From Sodiomyces alkalinus F11 (Eukaryota; Ascomycota; Sordariomycetes; Glomerellales; Plectosphaerellaceae), in NCBI RefSeq assembly GCF_003711515.1, contig NW_021167080.1:2191394-2255393 (forward strand): a stretch of 64,000 nt of DNA. Reading direction: 5' to 3'. How positions within the stretch are numbered: the stretch's first letter is position 1; each line of letters starts with the position of its first letter. Shown in pieces: positions 1 to 14,108 of the stretch. The notes beneath the pieces were generated by a model. It worked only from the letters and a program-made list of their open reading frames with translations. It searched no databases and was not told where the DNA came from. Made by a program: the position numbers and the translations under genes.

Positions 1-1681
<1,681 letters not shown>

Positions 1682-4600
1682 GGCGGGCGGCACGGATTCT
1701 CGTTCACACAGAACGGAGGAACGTTGGGATTCAAGGAAGGGAGGTTATCCGTATTGTTCGAGGGCCGGAGAACTGAGGGCGACCTGTAGATCAGCAAACT
1801 TTTTGCTCTAGTAGGGATCCCTAGCAGCGAGAGAGATTGGCGGCGGCCTCGAGGAAAGGGAGAGACATCGGGATCGTGCAGGACTAACCTTCTTATATCT
1901 ATCTGTCACCTGTGCTGGCCCTGGCTGGGGGGGTTCCATCTTGCGGCTGGTCACCAAGTAGGTGGAGAAGACTCCCAACGAAGAGGGGGGGGGGCTGGTG
2001 AACGGACTCTCGGGCGAGCGTGGCGAGATGCTTGCATGCATGCATGCATACTTCTGTCAGAAGCTAAAGTGGGATGGATGTACACGTACGTCGGACTGCT
2101 TGGGAGGTCAGGACTCGGGACGGAAAAATGAAATAGGTAGGTAGGGAAAACGAGCTTCAGACGATCGTACCAGTGTTAACTGACGATCTCTCGCCCAAGG
2201 TAGCTCGGTACCTTAGGTACCTTCCTAGGCATTAGGTGTACTCAAAGATACACGGAGTATCCGTACTGGGGAATGTTTTCGGGAACCCGAGTGTGAGAGC
2301 GATTCACAGGGCACGAAGTACTTCATACTCCGTGTCTGACTTTGTTTGGCCAGAGGTATCAGCTGTCTTCTGGAGAATAGCGTCACAGTATGAGTCTTTG
2401 ACGATCCCACTTATTCCGTAGCAAGTACCTTGCCGTGTTAATGCAGAACCAGGCAAGTACAGAAGCACAGGCCGCGGATACTTAGGCAAGGATCCAGGAA
2501 GAATGGCTTGCGTAAGCTTCCCCGGTCGTACGGAATAGAGTTCTTCAGGGACCTTGGCGCTATAACGTGTTGTAAGGTATAGGTGGGTAGGAATATGGGT
2601 GGAGATGGAAGCAAATGTAACGGTGCTAGCCCGCGTAGTGTAGGGACCGAACGCGGACGTCGATCGGGTCGCAAGTTTTTAACTTTCCATTAACTAATAG
2701 GGACTCTGCAGGGGAGGAATAACGGGTGATAATGCCAACAGTTGATAAACCTGGTTGGTTGTAGGGGATCTGTCCGAAAGGGATGTTGGGACTGTTGTCT
2801 CGACTCGGCTTAGTGCGAGCAAAGATAGGTACCTAATGAAGGTACCTTATATCGTAAGGTACATGGACGTGGTCGGTTTGTCGACTTACGCCAATCTCAG
2901 TGACAAGCCATCACTTCTGATCACATGTGTCTCATCTTACTTGTGATTAGTTCACTGTGCCGCTGCCCGTTACGTCCACACAGCTTAAGGACGTCGAATA
3001 CAAGTATACCGGCATACGTAGTGCATAATAATAACCCGAATACATGTGTAGAAAAATAGAGCGCCGGTTATCATGGTCTTAGTAAGGTAGGTATATATAG
3101 TGGACGTGTACCTTATGTAGACTGTAGTAGCACAAACAGCGGAGTCGTCCATTGGATGGGGTATGGAAGTTCAGTGTACGAATATATTACGAAGAACTGG
3201 TATTCGTACATGCACGACCACAAACCATGGCACTGGCTGATGTTTGTGTCCAGGGCTCCAAGCTCAGCCATGTGATTTGTTTATTCTCCCTTTGATCCAT
3301 AAGGTTACTGTCGTGCAAGGTACGCAAGCTATAGCGCTAAAATAACAATAAGACTCGACGTGGAAAGAGGTGAGACTTCATACTTCGCACAAAACACAGG
3401 TATTAATTAGTTCAAAACTCATATTACCAACTCAAATTACTTTGTATACTTTGTCGTATAATGCCGGGAAAATAGCTCCGAGACGTGACGTTGTCAGGGG
3501 CCCGCTGCCAAGACGCGATAAAGGGACAGGGCGAAGCCAAGACCCGGCAGTTGTAAGGTACGTACCCTCAAACCATTGAGGTACCTTGTCCAGATCCAGG
3601 GGCAACCAAAACTCGCGGTCTTACTTGGTACGTTGTGTATGTGATTGTTTCTTCACCGATAGGCGGCCTGAGCCTGGGGCAGTTAGGGGACTTGGCCACC
3701 ATACCCTTCACTGGCTCTCAACTTCCACAGCATCCACAACTTACGGCAGGGTGATACAACCAAGACTCGATGTGAGGCCATGTCTCATACTTTACAGTGT
3801 TGGACCTAGCGACATTTTACAAGACAAGATGGCTGGGAACTTGTTTTGCCAAACACGGAACTAACGTCGGGGTCCATAGCTCAAAGCAAAGTCCGAATCT
3901 CGGATCTCGTAGCCTAAGGTAAGGTAGGTATCCAGGTGCAACGTACACAACTTACACAACTCAAATATTCCCTGCCGAGATCGGGTTTCCTTGCTCAGGT
4001 CGCACATCAGGAGATTTTGCCTAGAATGTCACTGACGTGGAGGCAGCCCTCACGAGGAAATAGCCGCCGGTGAACAACTTGTTAACGCCGATCGGACCGT
4101 CCTTGAGGACTTGGGAATTTACAAGTAGAACGACCTTTGAGTACCTATAGAGTACCCGCAATTCCCTCTGTGATCCCCTCGAAGAGGGTCGGGTCGGCAC
4201 TTCCCTTCAAGCCGGTACCTTAGATTGGTCAGTAACACGAACACGCCGGCATAATGAGGCCCCATAGTTCCCCACAACATTCCATTGACCAATCGGAGAC
4301 TGACCACCGGATGACAGATGGTTGTGTATGTAATTACTCCGTATCAATAAAGTCCACAGGACAACATCCATCCTAACGTCGCTGCGCCGCTGCAACCCTC
4401 CCTTACCAAATGCCGCAGGACAAGTTGAGATTTCGTTCTACCACTTTAATACTTAATACGGCCTACGGAGAAATAACTGCATATACGCATGCCAATATAG
4501 GTGGCTGACCCGCTACACATGCACGATGGTTGCCAAAAAAAGAACATACCGCCAACCAGTTCCGCTCTCCCCCCCACCGAGGGCGACCCTAAGACAACAC

Positions 4601-5454
4601 GCAAACTGGGCCAAGATATTTATCATCAAACATGTCCCCCTCGAGATCATGTCTTCGTCCACACATTTCGACTCTGTAGCCGCCCGAGCTCCACGATGCC
4701 TGCCCACTAGGGGATTGTTTTCCCTTTAAGGATTCTATTTTCGTCTCGTACTCTACGATGCATCCGAACTTGATCCCACTCTCGATTTTGTCGATCAACA
4801 NNNNNNNNNNCCCCCCGCTCACTAACAAACATCTAGAACGTCCAGGTAACCGAGTCGACCGAGTCCTGTCCGACTGAGGGTTTGGCTACGCCTGGGCTAT
4901 CGGCGATGGTTTTCGGCCCTGCGTACGGTGGATAACGCCCGCCTTCGCAAGCAAACGCCCTCATCATCACGCCATGTTCCCCTCGCTCGGTCCACCGCCA
5001 ACCAGAAGAGAAACCCCGACCTCTCACCGGTATTTTTTACTTCAAAACAAATACAGGTTTCCACGCTTCATGACACGTTAAGCAGCAAGTGGGGTCTTGT
5101 CTCATTCGAACCCTTTTCTACAAACCAGATCACGAAAAGGAAAAGGAAAAAAAAAAAAAAAACACCCCCGAGACCATTTAATACAAGCGAAGAAGCGCCA
5201 ATAGGGCCCAGCTCCTGACCGTTCTCCTTCCCACAAAGGAGTTCGCCCGGGTTTCGCTCGCCAGCCTGCCAGTCAGGTTTATGGCCCATGGAATCAACAA
5301 AAAAATAAAGAAAACAAGAAGAAGAAGAAGAAGAAAAGAAGGAAGAAATAAAGTATATGCGGAACCATGATGCTATATCAGATGACAGTCACCTCCTCTA
5401 GTTTTCCACAACCACATCTCCAAGGCACTCTCGTTTACACAGGCGGCCAGAGTC
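1682..5454. other. Gene-poor intergenic region, 3.8 kb
   Basis: Lies upstream of the catalase and downstream of the flippase, so its left end should carry the catalase promoter. No open frame here looks conserved. It holds a TGCA x4 run (2033-2048), many copies of AGGTACCT/AAGGTA-like and TACGGAGTA-like words, a 10-N gap, an A16 run near 5147-5162 and an AAG-rich tract at about 5310-5350. Confidence 0.6.
4801..4810. other. Assembly gap (10 N)
   Basis: Ten N followed directly by a C run; probably a homopolymer the assembly could not cross. The true length is unknown. Confidence 0.98.
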
Positions 5455-8400
5455 CTAGAACCCCAAGTTCCCACTGGGGCCCTGGCGCTGGGGACGCGAG
5501 CTCACCATCTCGCCGTATTTACCGCGGTGTTGGGTAGTGTCGTAGGCCTGCAACAACCGCGTCTGACTCTCGTCGGCCTGCGAAAAAGCGTAACCCCTCT
5601 GTTTCCGCATGCGCTGAACTTGGCGCACCTTGCGGATAGCCTTCTGGAATTGTTCCATACTGGAAAGAAAAAAAGAAGAAGAAAAAAGCCTAAATTAGTC
5701 TCTCTTTCTTCATGTCTCCAAGAGAAGGGGGCAGAAAGAGCGAAACATACCGAGGCCTGTAATCTTGGATATTGTACTTTTGAATCTCCTGGATGTGATG
5801 GTACGGCTCAGGCCAATGCATGCGCTTGACGTACTTCCAGACAACGTCGCGGAGGAGACACAATATGGCCAGGGAGAACGTCTGCAGCCAGAAGACGGGG
5901 CTCGTGTACAGCCTGGGGATGACACCGTGGAATTCAGGCGATACGAGGTCCGTCATGGGCGCCACGATGCCATACCCCGCGACAAAGACCCACCAGATGG
6001 CCATGGAGCCAGGTATGGCCATGATGTGGTACTTCGTCCAGTTGCTGGTGACGAGGCCGGCTTTGCCTAGGACGGTGAGGAGTACGGGAGCATATAGGGC
6101 CGTGCCCCAGATCCAGTGGCCCGCCACCTTGCCGTCGCCTTCGATCAGGTCGCCGTGCCCGATGAGCTCGCCGAAGACGTAGAGGACGAGGGAGTGGTAT
6201 ACGGCATTGGCGAGCCACTCGCAGAAGACCTTCATCCGGAAGAACTGGTTTTGTTGGCCCATGGTGTATAGCTGAGGGTACCGGTCAAGGAGACGCGCCG
6301 AGATGAACTGGTCCAGGATGCCGAGAGCGAAAGGAGGTAGCACGGTGAAGAAGACGTTGAAGAAGGTCAAAATCCATGACTCGTAGATAATAGTGCCGGA
6401 GAAGACGTTTCGGAAAGTATACTGTAGGGTTGCGTATCGGTCAGTAATGCCATTTCAGGGGAAACACGACGAAAAGAAGGGGAAGAGAGAAGAAGAAGAA
6501 GAAGGAGAAGAAGAAAAAAAGGGAGGGGGACAATACCCAAAACTGCGTCATGTACAAGGTGATGTTCTTGTAGAAAGAATAGAGGATAGTCTTGGCCACT
6601 CTCTGGTAGCTCCACGCGCCGTGGACAAGCAACAGCTTCCTCAGATACCGGAACTGCGCAATGGAAACATCGGCGCTCCGGGCAGCCTGCAAGCCCTCCA
6701 TTCCGCTGATGCCGACGCCAATGTGCGCGGCCTGGATCATCGAGACGTCGTTGGCACCGTCGCCAATGGCGAGGAGAATCGAGTCCTCCTTGTACTTCTT
6801 GACCAGCTTGACGACGAGCGCCTTCTGCAGCGGCGAGACGCGGCAGCAAATGACGGCCTTGCACATGATGGCAAGGTCGAGGAAGAGCTTCTCGAGGTCC
6901 TTCTCCAAGGCGTACGTGAGGGACTTGCCGTCGATGACGAGAGCCAGCGAGTCCATCTCGATGGTCCCGCCCCCCTGCGTGCGGATGGCGTCGAGCTTCT
7001 TCTCGATGTTGTCGCGCGTCGCGGCGGCCGTTTCCTCGTTGACGATGAGCAGCATCATGTCCTCGCTCAGCAGCTTGCAGCTCATGCCGATGTTGATGGC
7101 CGTCTCCTGGCGGTCGCCCGTCAAGACCCAGACCTTGATGTTGGCCTGCTGGAGCGTATGGATCGTCTCGGGGACGCCGTCCTGCAGACGATCCTCGATG
7201 GCGGTGGCGCCGAGGAGGAAGAAATCGTGCTCGATGAGCTCGGCCGCCTTTTCGAGTTCGTCCGCCCGGCCGCCGCCCAGGGTTGTGGATGCGGCGTCGA
7301 AGATCTGATACCACTCCTGAAACTCTTGCTCCGAGACCTCGCGCATGGCCAGGCAGAGGGTCCGCAGCCCCTCGGAGGCATACTCTTCCAAGTGCCGCAG
7401 TGTCGACTCCACGTGAGGGTTGTTATCGTTCAGGCGCTCGAGAATGACGGTGTCGGCGCCTTTGCAGTAGACGCGAATCTTTCCGTCGGGGCATCGATAA
7501 ATGGTGGACATGCGCTTGCGGGTCGAGTTGAACTCGCACACGGCTAGGAGCTCGTATGCGAGCTCTTGGCCGTCCACTTCGATGAAGACGGCCCTGGGCT
7601 TCCGGTCGGTGAACTTGTACCCGAGATGGGCGGCCCCTTCCACAAGGGCGCCCTCGTCGGGGGAGGCAGCCTGATACTTGATCTGGCCCCCTTTCTCCTC
7701 GCTTCGCTCGGGGATGACGGTGTGGCAGGTGGCCAGAAGAGACAGGAAGTGATCGATGGCGGGCGCCGACTCGTGGCTCTTGCGGTTCTCGTTGAGCCTG
7801 TGAAAGTCATGGGTGCCGACCTCGACGCCGTCTTGCACGGTGGCTCTCTGGTCTTCGGGGACATCATCGCCGTACTGGATACCGGCAATAGAGGCTTGCT
7901 TGAACTCCATGATGTTGCAAGTCAGCGTGCCCGTCTTGTCGGAGAAGACGAATTCAACCATGCCCAGCTCCTCGACGAGACTCGAGGTCCGGCAGTTGGC
8001 CGGCGTGTCGTTCTTGTCGTAGTACATGTCCAGATCGTCGTTGATGAGAATGCCGTGCCAATACTTGACCAGTTCGACGGTAACGAACAAGGAGATGGGC
8101 ACCAGCGAGGAGAACAGGACCCAATACGTGACCAAATCTTTGCCGAAGGTCTCCGCCACGCGGCGGGCGTTGTCGGTCGGGTTGAGCATGAGGTAAGACA
8201 GAGCGTCGCCCTGCACGCGTCGAATGATGAGGTCGCCCACGGCACAGATGATGCTCAGAACCATGAGGACGGCGACGAGGAGCAAGACAAGGGTGTTGAG
8301 CTTCTTCTCGACCTTCGTCCGCTTGATGGGAGCGGCCGTGGCGTTGCGCATGAGCTTGGTCTCGTGGCCGGTAAAGACGACGATGCCGTGGACCCAGGGC

Positions 8401-9797
8401 GTGTTACGCAGGGTGGCACCACGGAGCAAAAGTTGTTCGGGGTTCAGGGGGAGCTCCTTCTCGCCACCACCCGTCTGCATGGTGAGGGTGGCTTCGTAGG
8501 TGTAGAGGCTGCTGTTGGGCTGTTCCGACTTGATCCTGCCGCCGAGCCTGCTCAGCTCGCTAGAGCTGACCAGGGCGCTGGTCTCCGGGATCGCCTGCTT
8601 GATCTTGAGGTTGGTCTCGCCATCGAGATTGGCCGTCTCGACGTAGCAGAGACCCTCGGGCTCGGAACTGGCCAGAAGGACCAGGTCGGCGGGTAGGGGC
8701 TCCTCGGACTCGACGCGGACGATGTCGCCGACGGCCACGTTGATCCATTTGGTTTCCTCGAAGGTCGAGCCACGCAGGACACGAGCGCGCGAGGTGTTGA
8801 GGGCGTTGTCGGCCTGCTTCCTGCGATGATCCTCGACGAGTTCCTTGGCGGCCGAGGCCATAAGCACGACGACGAGGGGGATGATGGTCGTATATCGATT
8901 TGTCGGGGAAAGGCCCGGAATCTGTTGCAGGGCAGCGGTGAACAAGAAGAAGACGTTGGCGATTTTGGAGAACTGTTCGAAAAGGAACTTGGGGAGGAAA
9001 GTGGCAAAGTTGTATTTGGCAGTCGATACGTGGTTGTCGACATGGTTATTGGCGGCGTTGGCGGGAGGGTTGTTGAGGTATATGATTCGGGGGCCCAGGG
9101 TGGACGGGTCGGGTTTGTTACGGCCAAAGCCGAATTTGAAGTTGCCCAAGTCGAACTTGCTACGCGACTTTGACTGGGAGTCGACACCGGCGGAATCGGC
9201 CCTCGTGCGGCCATGACCGCTGGCGGCGGTGCCACTGGTGGGTTCCGTCAAAGGGAGATCCATCTCGGAGTAGCCTTGACCCATTCCCAGTCTATTCTTG
9301 ACCCTGCCCAGGAGGCCGCCGCCCAGGCTCAGCACACTATTTCGATTCCTTGCGCTCTTCCTCGCGGCGTCATCGGCACCACCGGCTCGCAAAGGAGTTC
9401 CACCGTGTTGATAGTATGAGTCGCCATCGGTCGGGTAGTCGTCGAAATCGTCGGCATATCTTTGATAGTTGTTCAGGTCGGAGGTTTGGCTGTATTGCCG
9501 ATTGGAAGCCAGATAAGGGCCTTGCAGGGTATGGGAGGATTGTGAGGGACTGGCGGGAAGCGACCTTGGGCCTGGTTGCCTTGACTGGCCGGCGCCGCCG
9601 ACGAAGTCATCGTAGGAAACTGAGGGTCGGCCGGGGTCACGGCTCGGATCGTGGTCGAGGGTGTATGTGCGCATCAAATCATCATCGTTGAGGGTTGACC
9701 GCTGCCCTCCGCTGTACACGGGCTGGTCGTTCTCCAAGTCGAGTAGGAGGTCATTCTGAGGAGGCCCTGAGGGACCTCCTATAGGTCTGCCAGCCAT
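5455..9797 (-). CDS. drs2: P4-type phospholipid-transporting ATPase (Drs2 clade flippase)
   Basis: Flips aminophospholipids from the lumenal to the cytosolic leaflet of trans-Golgi/endosome membranes in vesicle formation; family members usually need a Cdc50 partner. Exons 9797-6537, 6421-5751 and 5659-5455 give 1378 residues. The first intron (115 bp) follows YMTQFW and the second (91 bp) follows DYRPR. The long polar N-terminus begins MAGRPIGG and contains NDLLLDL, as in fungal Drs2. Motifs in order: DGET at 392-395 (the P4 form of the actuator loop), phosphorylation Asp620 in DKTGTLT, TGDRQETAINIG in the P domain and GDGANDVSM at 1012. About ten membrane segments are expected; the last ones are in exon 2. 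A homopurine tract on the plus strand (about 6472-6530) fills most of intron 1 next to its 5' splice site. Family certain; Drs2 rather than Dnf is strongly favoured by the N-terminus. Confidence 0.96.
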
Positions 9798-10068
9798 GCC
9801 GGGAGGCTGGTAAAAGCGAACGAGGGATCAATGTGACGATGGTGATGGAAACGACATCCGGACGCGCAATTGGATTTGGGGCAATCGAAGCGTGTGTAGT
9901 AGGTGAGTAACGGAGGACAAGTCGGATGTTCAAATTCACAAAGTGGCCGGTGTATATTATTATCTCGATATTAGTTAGAGATCGTGTCGTGGTAGTTTTC
10001 GTTTGTTCCTGTCGTTCCGGTTGTTTTAGTCAAGGTATGGTAAAAAGGGGATGGGTTCGAAAGGTAAG

Positions 10069-10104
10069 GTAGGCAGAGGAGTAGGCAGAGGAGTAGGCAG
10101 AGGC
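10069..10104 (+). repeat. 12-bp tandem repeat, 3 units
   Basis: Three copies of GTAGGCAGAGGA in a row, the last ending in C. They lie about 270 bp upstream of the flippase start. Minisatellite-like; no function inferred. Confidence 0.9.
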
Positions 10105-10715
10105 AAGTAGGTTGGACCCCGGTTTGGCAACAGGTAACGAAAAAGCGTGGTGTTTGGATGTTCTGGGTCTTCTGGGTCCTCCAGCACAGCCTCCTTTTTT
10201 GGCGGTTTTTTTTTTTTACATTGGTACCTAATTACCTACCCTGCCTGGTTACGCGCCTCCTGGGGCTGGGGTACTTTGTTGGAGTAGCTCCTACCTTGTG
10301 GACTAACGTAAGCCTTGAAAGGGGGTCCAACATACAAAGGAACGTGGTGCGACAGGGCTGGACGAGGTTGAAGGGATTCTCCTGATATCTTCATGAAGAA
10401 CTTAGGTCGTATAGAACGACAGTACGTAATTAGGTCTTCTTTGATGGTTCTACGAAGTACGTACGACACGTATGGACATGTGTAGAGGCGGATTACTATG
10501 GCTTGTTCATGACTTCACTTCCAGCCCATGTTGTTTCAAACTGGCCGTGAAAGACAAAAAATGAAGTACACTAATTACACTGTGGATCCTGGAGCCAACG
10601 GAAGAAGACCCCCCTACCTTAGGTAAGGTAAGGAAAAGCAGCTACCTGGATAAGGTACCTTGGCCTCTTATGGCTGCTTTCGTCTACCCCTTATACCTTA
10701 ATTTATAAGGTACCT

Positions 10716-10880
10716 TACCTACCCGGGTTTGGCTGGTTATAGGTCAGAGCTCGATGGACTGGTCAGATGTCCGAAGTCTTAGAACATTATGTTGACAGCG
10801 ATATCTCTGTCCTGGCTCTGGTCAGTGCAAAATTCTCTGTTCGAGCTCTGACCTATACCCACCCCTACCCGGGGTAGGTG
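10716..10880 (+). mobile_element. 165-bp MITE-like inverted-repeat element, copy A
   Basis: Starts TACCTACCCGGGT and has TATAGGTCAGAGCTCGA on the left arm, with its reverse complement on the right arm, so the ends form a 39-nt imperfect terminal inverted repeat (13 matching, 9 variable, 17 matching). Its interior matches copy C (54061-54224) base for base. It differs only by one extra G and by the last base or two at the right end, where the TA is TG. Non-coding. TA at the element boundary suggests a Tc1/mariner-type target, but no transposase is visible in the window. Confidence 0.85.
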
Positions 10881-11105
10881 TGAGGAAACGAACTTATATA
10901 CTTCGTACCAGGGTACCCACTATAGCTTAGTAACCGTTGGTAAACTAAACCTGAGACCGCCTTATTATTAGGCATCCGTACTCTGTACGATGTACTGAAA
11001 AGAGGGATAGGGTCGGCTAATTGTCTTGTTGATTGAGGGAAAGAATGTAGTCGAGCGCACGGGATTGCGCTGTTACGATTTAGAGACTTTGAGCCACTGA
11101 CCTAC

Positions 11106-11150
11106 GACCTCGACCTGGACCTCGACCTGGACCTCAACCTCAACCTCAAC
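11106..11150 (+). repeat. Hexamer tandem repeat (GACCTC/GACCTG/AACCTC)
   Basis: About 7.5 units of a six-base repeat, alternating GACCTC and GACCTG and then AACCTC. Lies about 490 bp upstream of the D-amino-acid enzyme. Simple-sequence repeat, no function inferred. Confidence 0.9.
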
Positions 11151-11639
11151 GGTTCCTGTTGATATGCTCATGTCTCAAAACACAGGGATCGATGGTCAAT
11201 CAACAGTCAAAATCGCATGCAACGACGGATAAGAAAGGCCGCTCGTTTCGCAAATCCCGTTGACGTGCTATCTATCGGTTGGCATAAGCTTCTTACCTTG
11301 AGAGGCATATCGATGTCAAGAGAAGAAGAGAAGAAGAGCCCCGCTCGTCTCCTCTCTTACAACGTACTTACTCCGTAGATCGCCCGTTCGTCCTTCGTGG
11401 GTCTGACCTGACAGTCTCACCAAGCTCTTTTGAGACTATTTGAACTAGTGTAGGTAGTCATTCGTCTTTGGATATTCCCAGTTTGACACAGTCCACATGC
11501 CCCTCTTCTCCTCTTCTCATTTCGCCTTCAGGAACCAAAGCTGCCTAGCGATATTCACCGTCTATGATCGGACGTTCATTGATACGATTAATAGGGGAAA
11601 AGACCTTATCCTGGCTCCTCGTTTCATTCGTTCGGCGCC

Positions 11640-13155
11640 ATGGACTACTCTCTTCGAAATCACCTCTCCTTTATTGGTTCTCCGGTTGCCGACCTGCCCA
11701 CGCCAGCCCTGGTTATCAGCAAACCCGTGCTTGAAGCCAATATCGCACAGCTTCATCAAGATGTCGAAGCAATGGGCATCGCGTTTCGACCTCATGTCAA
11801 GACTCTAAAGGCATGCATGCCCACTACATCTCACCCCTACCCAAGATATCTGAACACACGTGGTTCAATCTCTCGACCTCCAAGACCCCTTTGTTGACTT
11901 TGCGCTTGCGACCGAGTGTCTAGTCTGTCGAGGTCACCAGGATGATGCTTGGCGGCGGCAAGCACCGCAAGATCGTCGCCTCCACCGTGGCTGATATTGA
12001 AGGTCTTCTACCCCTTGTTGAGGAAGGAATCCTAGATGAGGTGTGTACACCGTAAAAGCCAAACGCCTCCCAGGTCCAATACACTCGACCAGATTAGACC
12101 ATACCTATGAAACCCGTCAACTGCTTTCTCGAAACTTTCAAGATGTTCCTGGGAAGAGACTGGCGGATATGATGCTGATTCGAAGGACCTGGAAACTCGT
12201 CTCCCCCACCCCGCAGGCCCTCTACGGCGTCCCGGTCGCCCCCTCCAAAATTCCACGCCTCGCAGCGCTGCGTCACTCTCTCCGCATAGTCCTCATGATC
12301 GACCACGACCAGCAGATTGCCCACCTGGAAGCCTTCTCCGCAACGGCAGGGGGGCAAAGCAAGACCCGCGACCCCTGGGACGTCCTGATCAAAATCGACG
12401 TCGGCACCCGCCGCGCCGGCATCCCCCCCTCGTCGCCCCGCCTCGCCGACCTCGTCCGCCGCGCCGAGACATCCACGGCCGTCAACGTCCTCGGCTTCTA
12501 CGCCCACGCCGGCCACTCGTACAGCAGCCGCTCCCAGGACGCCGCCCAAGCCGCGCTCAGCACCGAGGCGGAAGGCGTGCTCCAGGCGGCCGGCCTGCTG
12601 CCGGCCGACCGCGCCGTGCTCGTCTCCATCGGGTCGACGCCCACCGCGCACGTCGTCCGGAGCCTCCAAGTGGCCGCGCCGCGCAACGTCGCGCTGGAGC
12701 TGCACGCGGGCAACTTCCCCGCGCACGACCTGCAGCAGGTCTCGACGGGCCTGGTGCGCCCGGCGCAGCAGGCTCTCCGCCTGTGCGTGGAGGTGTGCAG
12801 CCTGTACCCGGAGCGGAACGAGGCGCTTGTCAACGCGGGCACCATCGCCATCTCCAAGGAGACGAGCTCTTGGGCCGGTTACGGTAATGTCGTGGGCAAG
12901 CCTGGGTGGTATGTCCAGCGAACGTCGCAGGAGCATGGCATACTTGCGTTTCGCCCTCCTTCCGGTTCCCCCACCAAAGGAACAGAGGTAGAAGGGGGTG
13001 TTTTGTCGGGGGTGGACGAAGTGTTCAAGGTCGGGGATAAGGTGCTTCTCCACGTTGCGCATGCTTGCATCACGGCGTCAAACCATCATGTGTACTACGT
13101 AGTTGATGAGGACGATATGGTCCGGGAGACTTGGATTCCTTGGAAGGGTTGGTGA
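11640..13155 (+). CDS. D-serine dehydratase / D-threonine aldolase-like PLP enzyme
   Basis: Fold-type III PLP enzyme (alanine racemase N-terminal barrel plus DSD1-like C-terminal domain) expected to break down D-serine or a D-beta-hydroxy amino acid. Exons 11640-11810, 11924-12040 and 12217-13155 give 408 residues. PLP lysine is K54 in FRPHVKTLK (family usually KTHK). The zinc pair is H378 and C380 in HVAHAC, followed by the conserved HHVYYVVD. LYGVPVAPSK begins exon 3. The first intron starts with GC instead of GT (AAAG|GCATGC), ends at TAG, and keeps the frame at a codon boundary; every nearby GT donor would delete the PLP lysine. The permease gene follows in the same direction 950 bp downstream. 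D-serine dehydratase and D-threonine aldolase cannot be separated by eye. Confidence 0.92.
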
Positions 13156-14108
13156 GAGGCTCGCCTCCGGCTCATGTGTGAGGGATTGTGTGGAGCGAAC
13201 TCGGCGCCTGCTCGTTTACCTCGTTTAGTGCACAGGTACCCCATATGTACGTAACCACGGAGTACGTACGAAGTATCCGTACTGAGAAGTGCAAAGACAT
13301 CTAGGTACGAATAGATGGTCAGACCGGGACGGGTGGAAACTTTCAGCCCCCTCCCCCCCACCCATTTGGGACTTTCCCCACGATAATGGAGCTGACTCAC
13401 GTCACTGGAAAAAGGGGAGGCCCCACCTTTTACCAGCTACGAATGTTGATCATTCTTCTTTGAGACTAGCGCACTCGGATCCGATCGGCACTTCTAAAGC
13501 TTGAGTGCCTCCTCGTTCCTTACAGGCCCTTCTCGGCACCACTCGCCGTCTCAATGTCAAGCCTGTGGGCTAAACAGAAAAGAAGAAAAGAGGACGAGGA
13601 AGAGGAAGACGAAGACGAAGAGGAAGAACGACGTACACGTACCCGTACAGCAAGCCTAATATCAAAGGTTGTTCCCGGGCCCTTGTCAAGTTTCCCCAAG
13701 GACGCCAGCCAGTACATATAGAGAGTTATTTGCGAGGTTCTTTTCCATTGGTGGCTAGAGGTAGCCGCTCCTTGGGCCATCTCTTTTCCGCCCTCTACCT
13801 GGCATCATATACCTTACACTTAAACCTAAGGTACCTGTCTTGCCTCGTCGGGTCATCAGCTATACTAGGTACCTTACTTTACTCCTACCTAGGTAGGTAT
13901 CAACTGCATAGCGGACCTGTCCTGCTCTCAACGAGGAGAGCAAGGCAACGGTTCCTGATCTTCCCGTCTCTTGCTTTCTCAACACGTTCTCCCAATCTAT
14001 TCCCCCATTTTTGAACTGTATTTCCGTGTGTATTCATCTGTTTCCCTGCCCTGGCCAAGTCAGAGCCACAGACGGAATCTTACCCCGGTGCCACAAAAGA
14101 ATAGACGA
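13156..14108. other. Intergenic region before the permease
   Basis: No gene seen. Contains an acidic-codon-like GA-rich tract (13577-13630) and a dense patch of AGGTACCT/TACCTAGG words at 13829-13900. It should include the D-amino-acid enzyme 3' end and the permease promoter. Confidence 0.55.

Larger units (their letters stand above)
9798..11639. other. Divergent intergenic region between flippase and D-amino-acid enzyme
   Basis: 1.84 kb between two divergent start codons, so it must hold both promoters. Contains a 12-bp tandem repeat, a 165 bp inverted-repeat element, a hexamer repeat and several AGGTACCT/AAGGTA words (for example 10611-10635 and 10660-10720). No gene seen. No specific promoter element can be assigned. 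Confidence 0.6.

Noticed and set aside
1691..1693. GTG four codons upstream of the catalase ATG as a start
   Set aside because: The ATG at 1681 begins a well-formed signal peptide; GTG starts are not expected in a nuclear fungal gene.
6393..7547. 384-codon plus-strand frame, like those at 12094-13062 and 14467-16122
   Set aside because: Antisense shadows of GC-rich exons of the flippase, D-amino-acid enzyme and permease.
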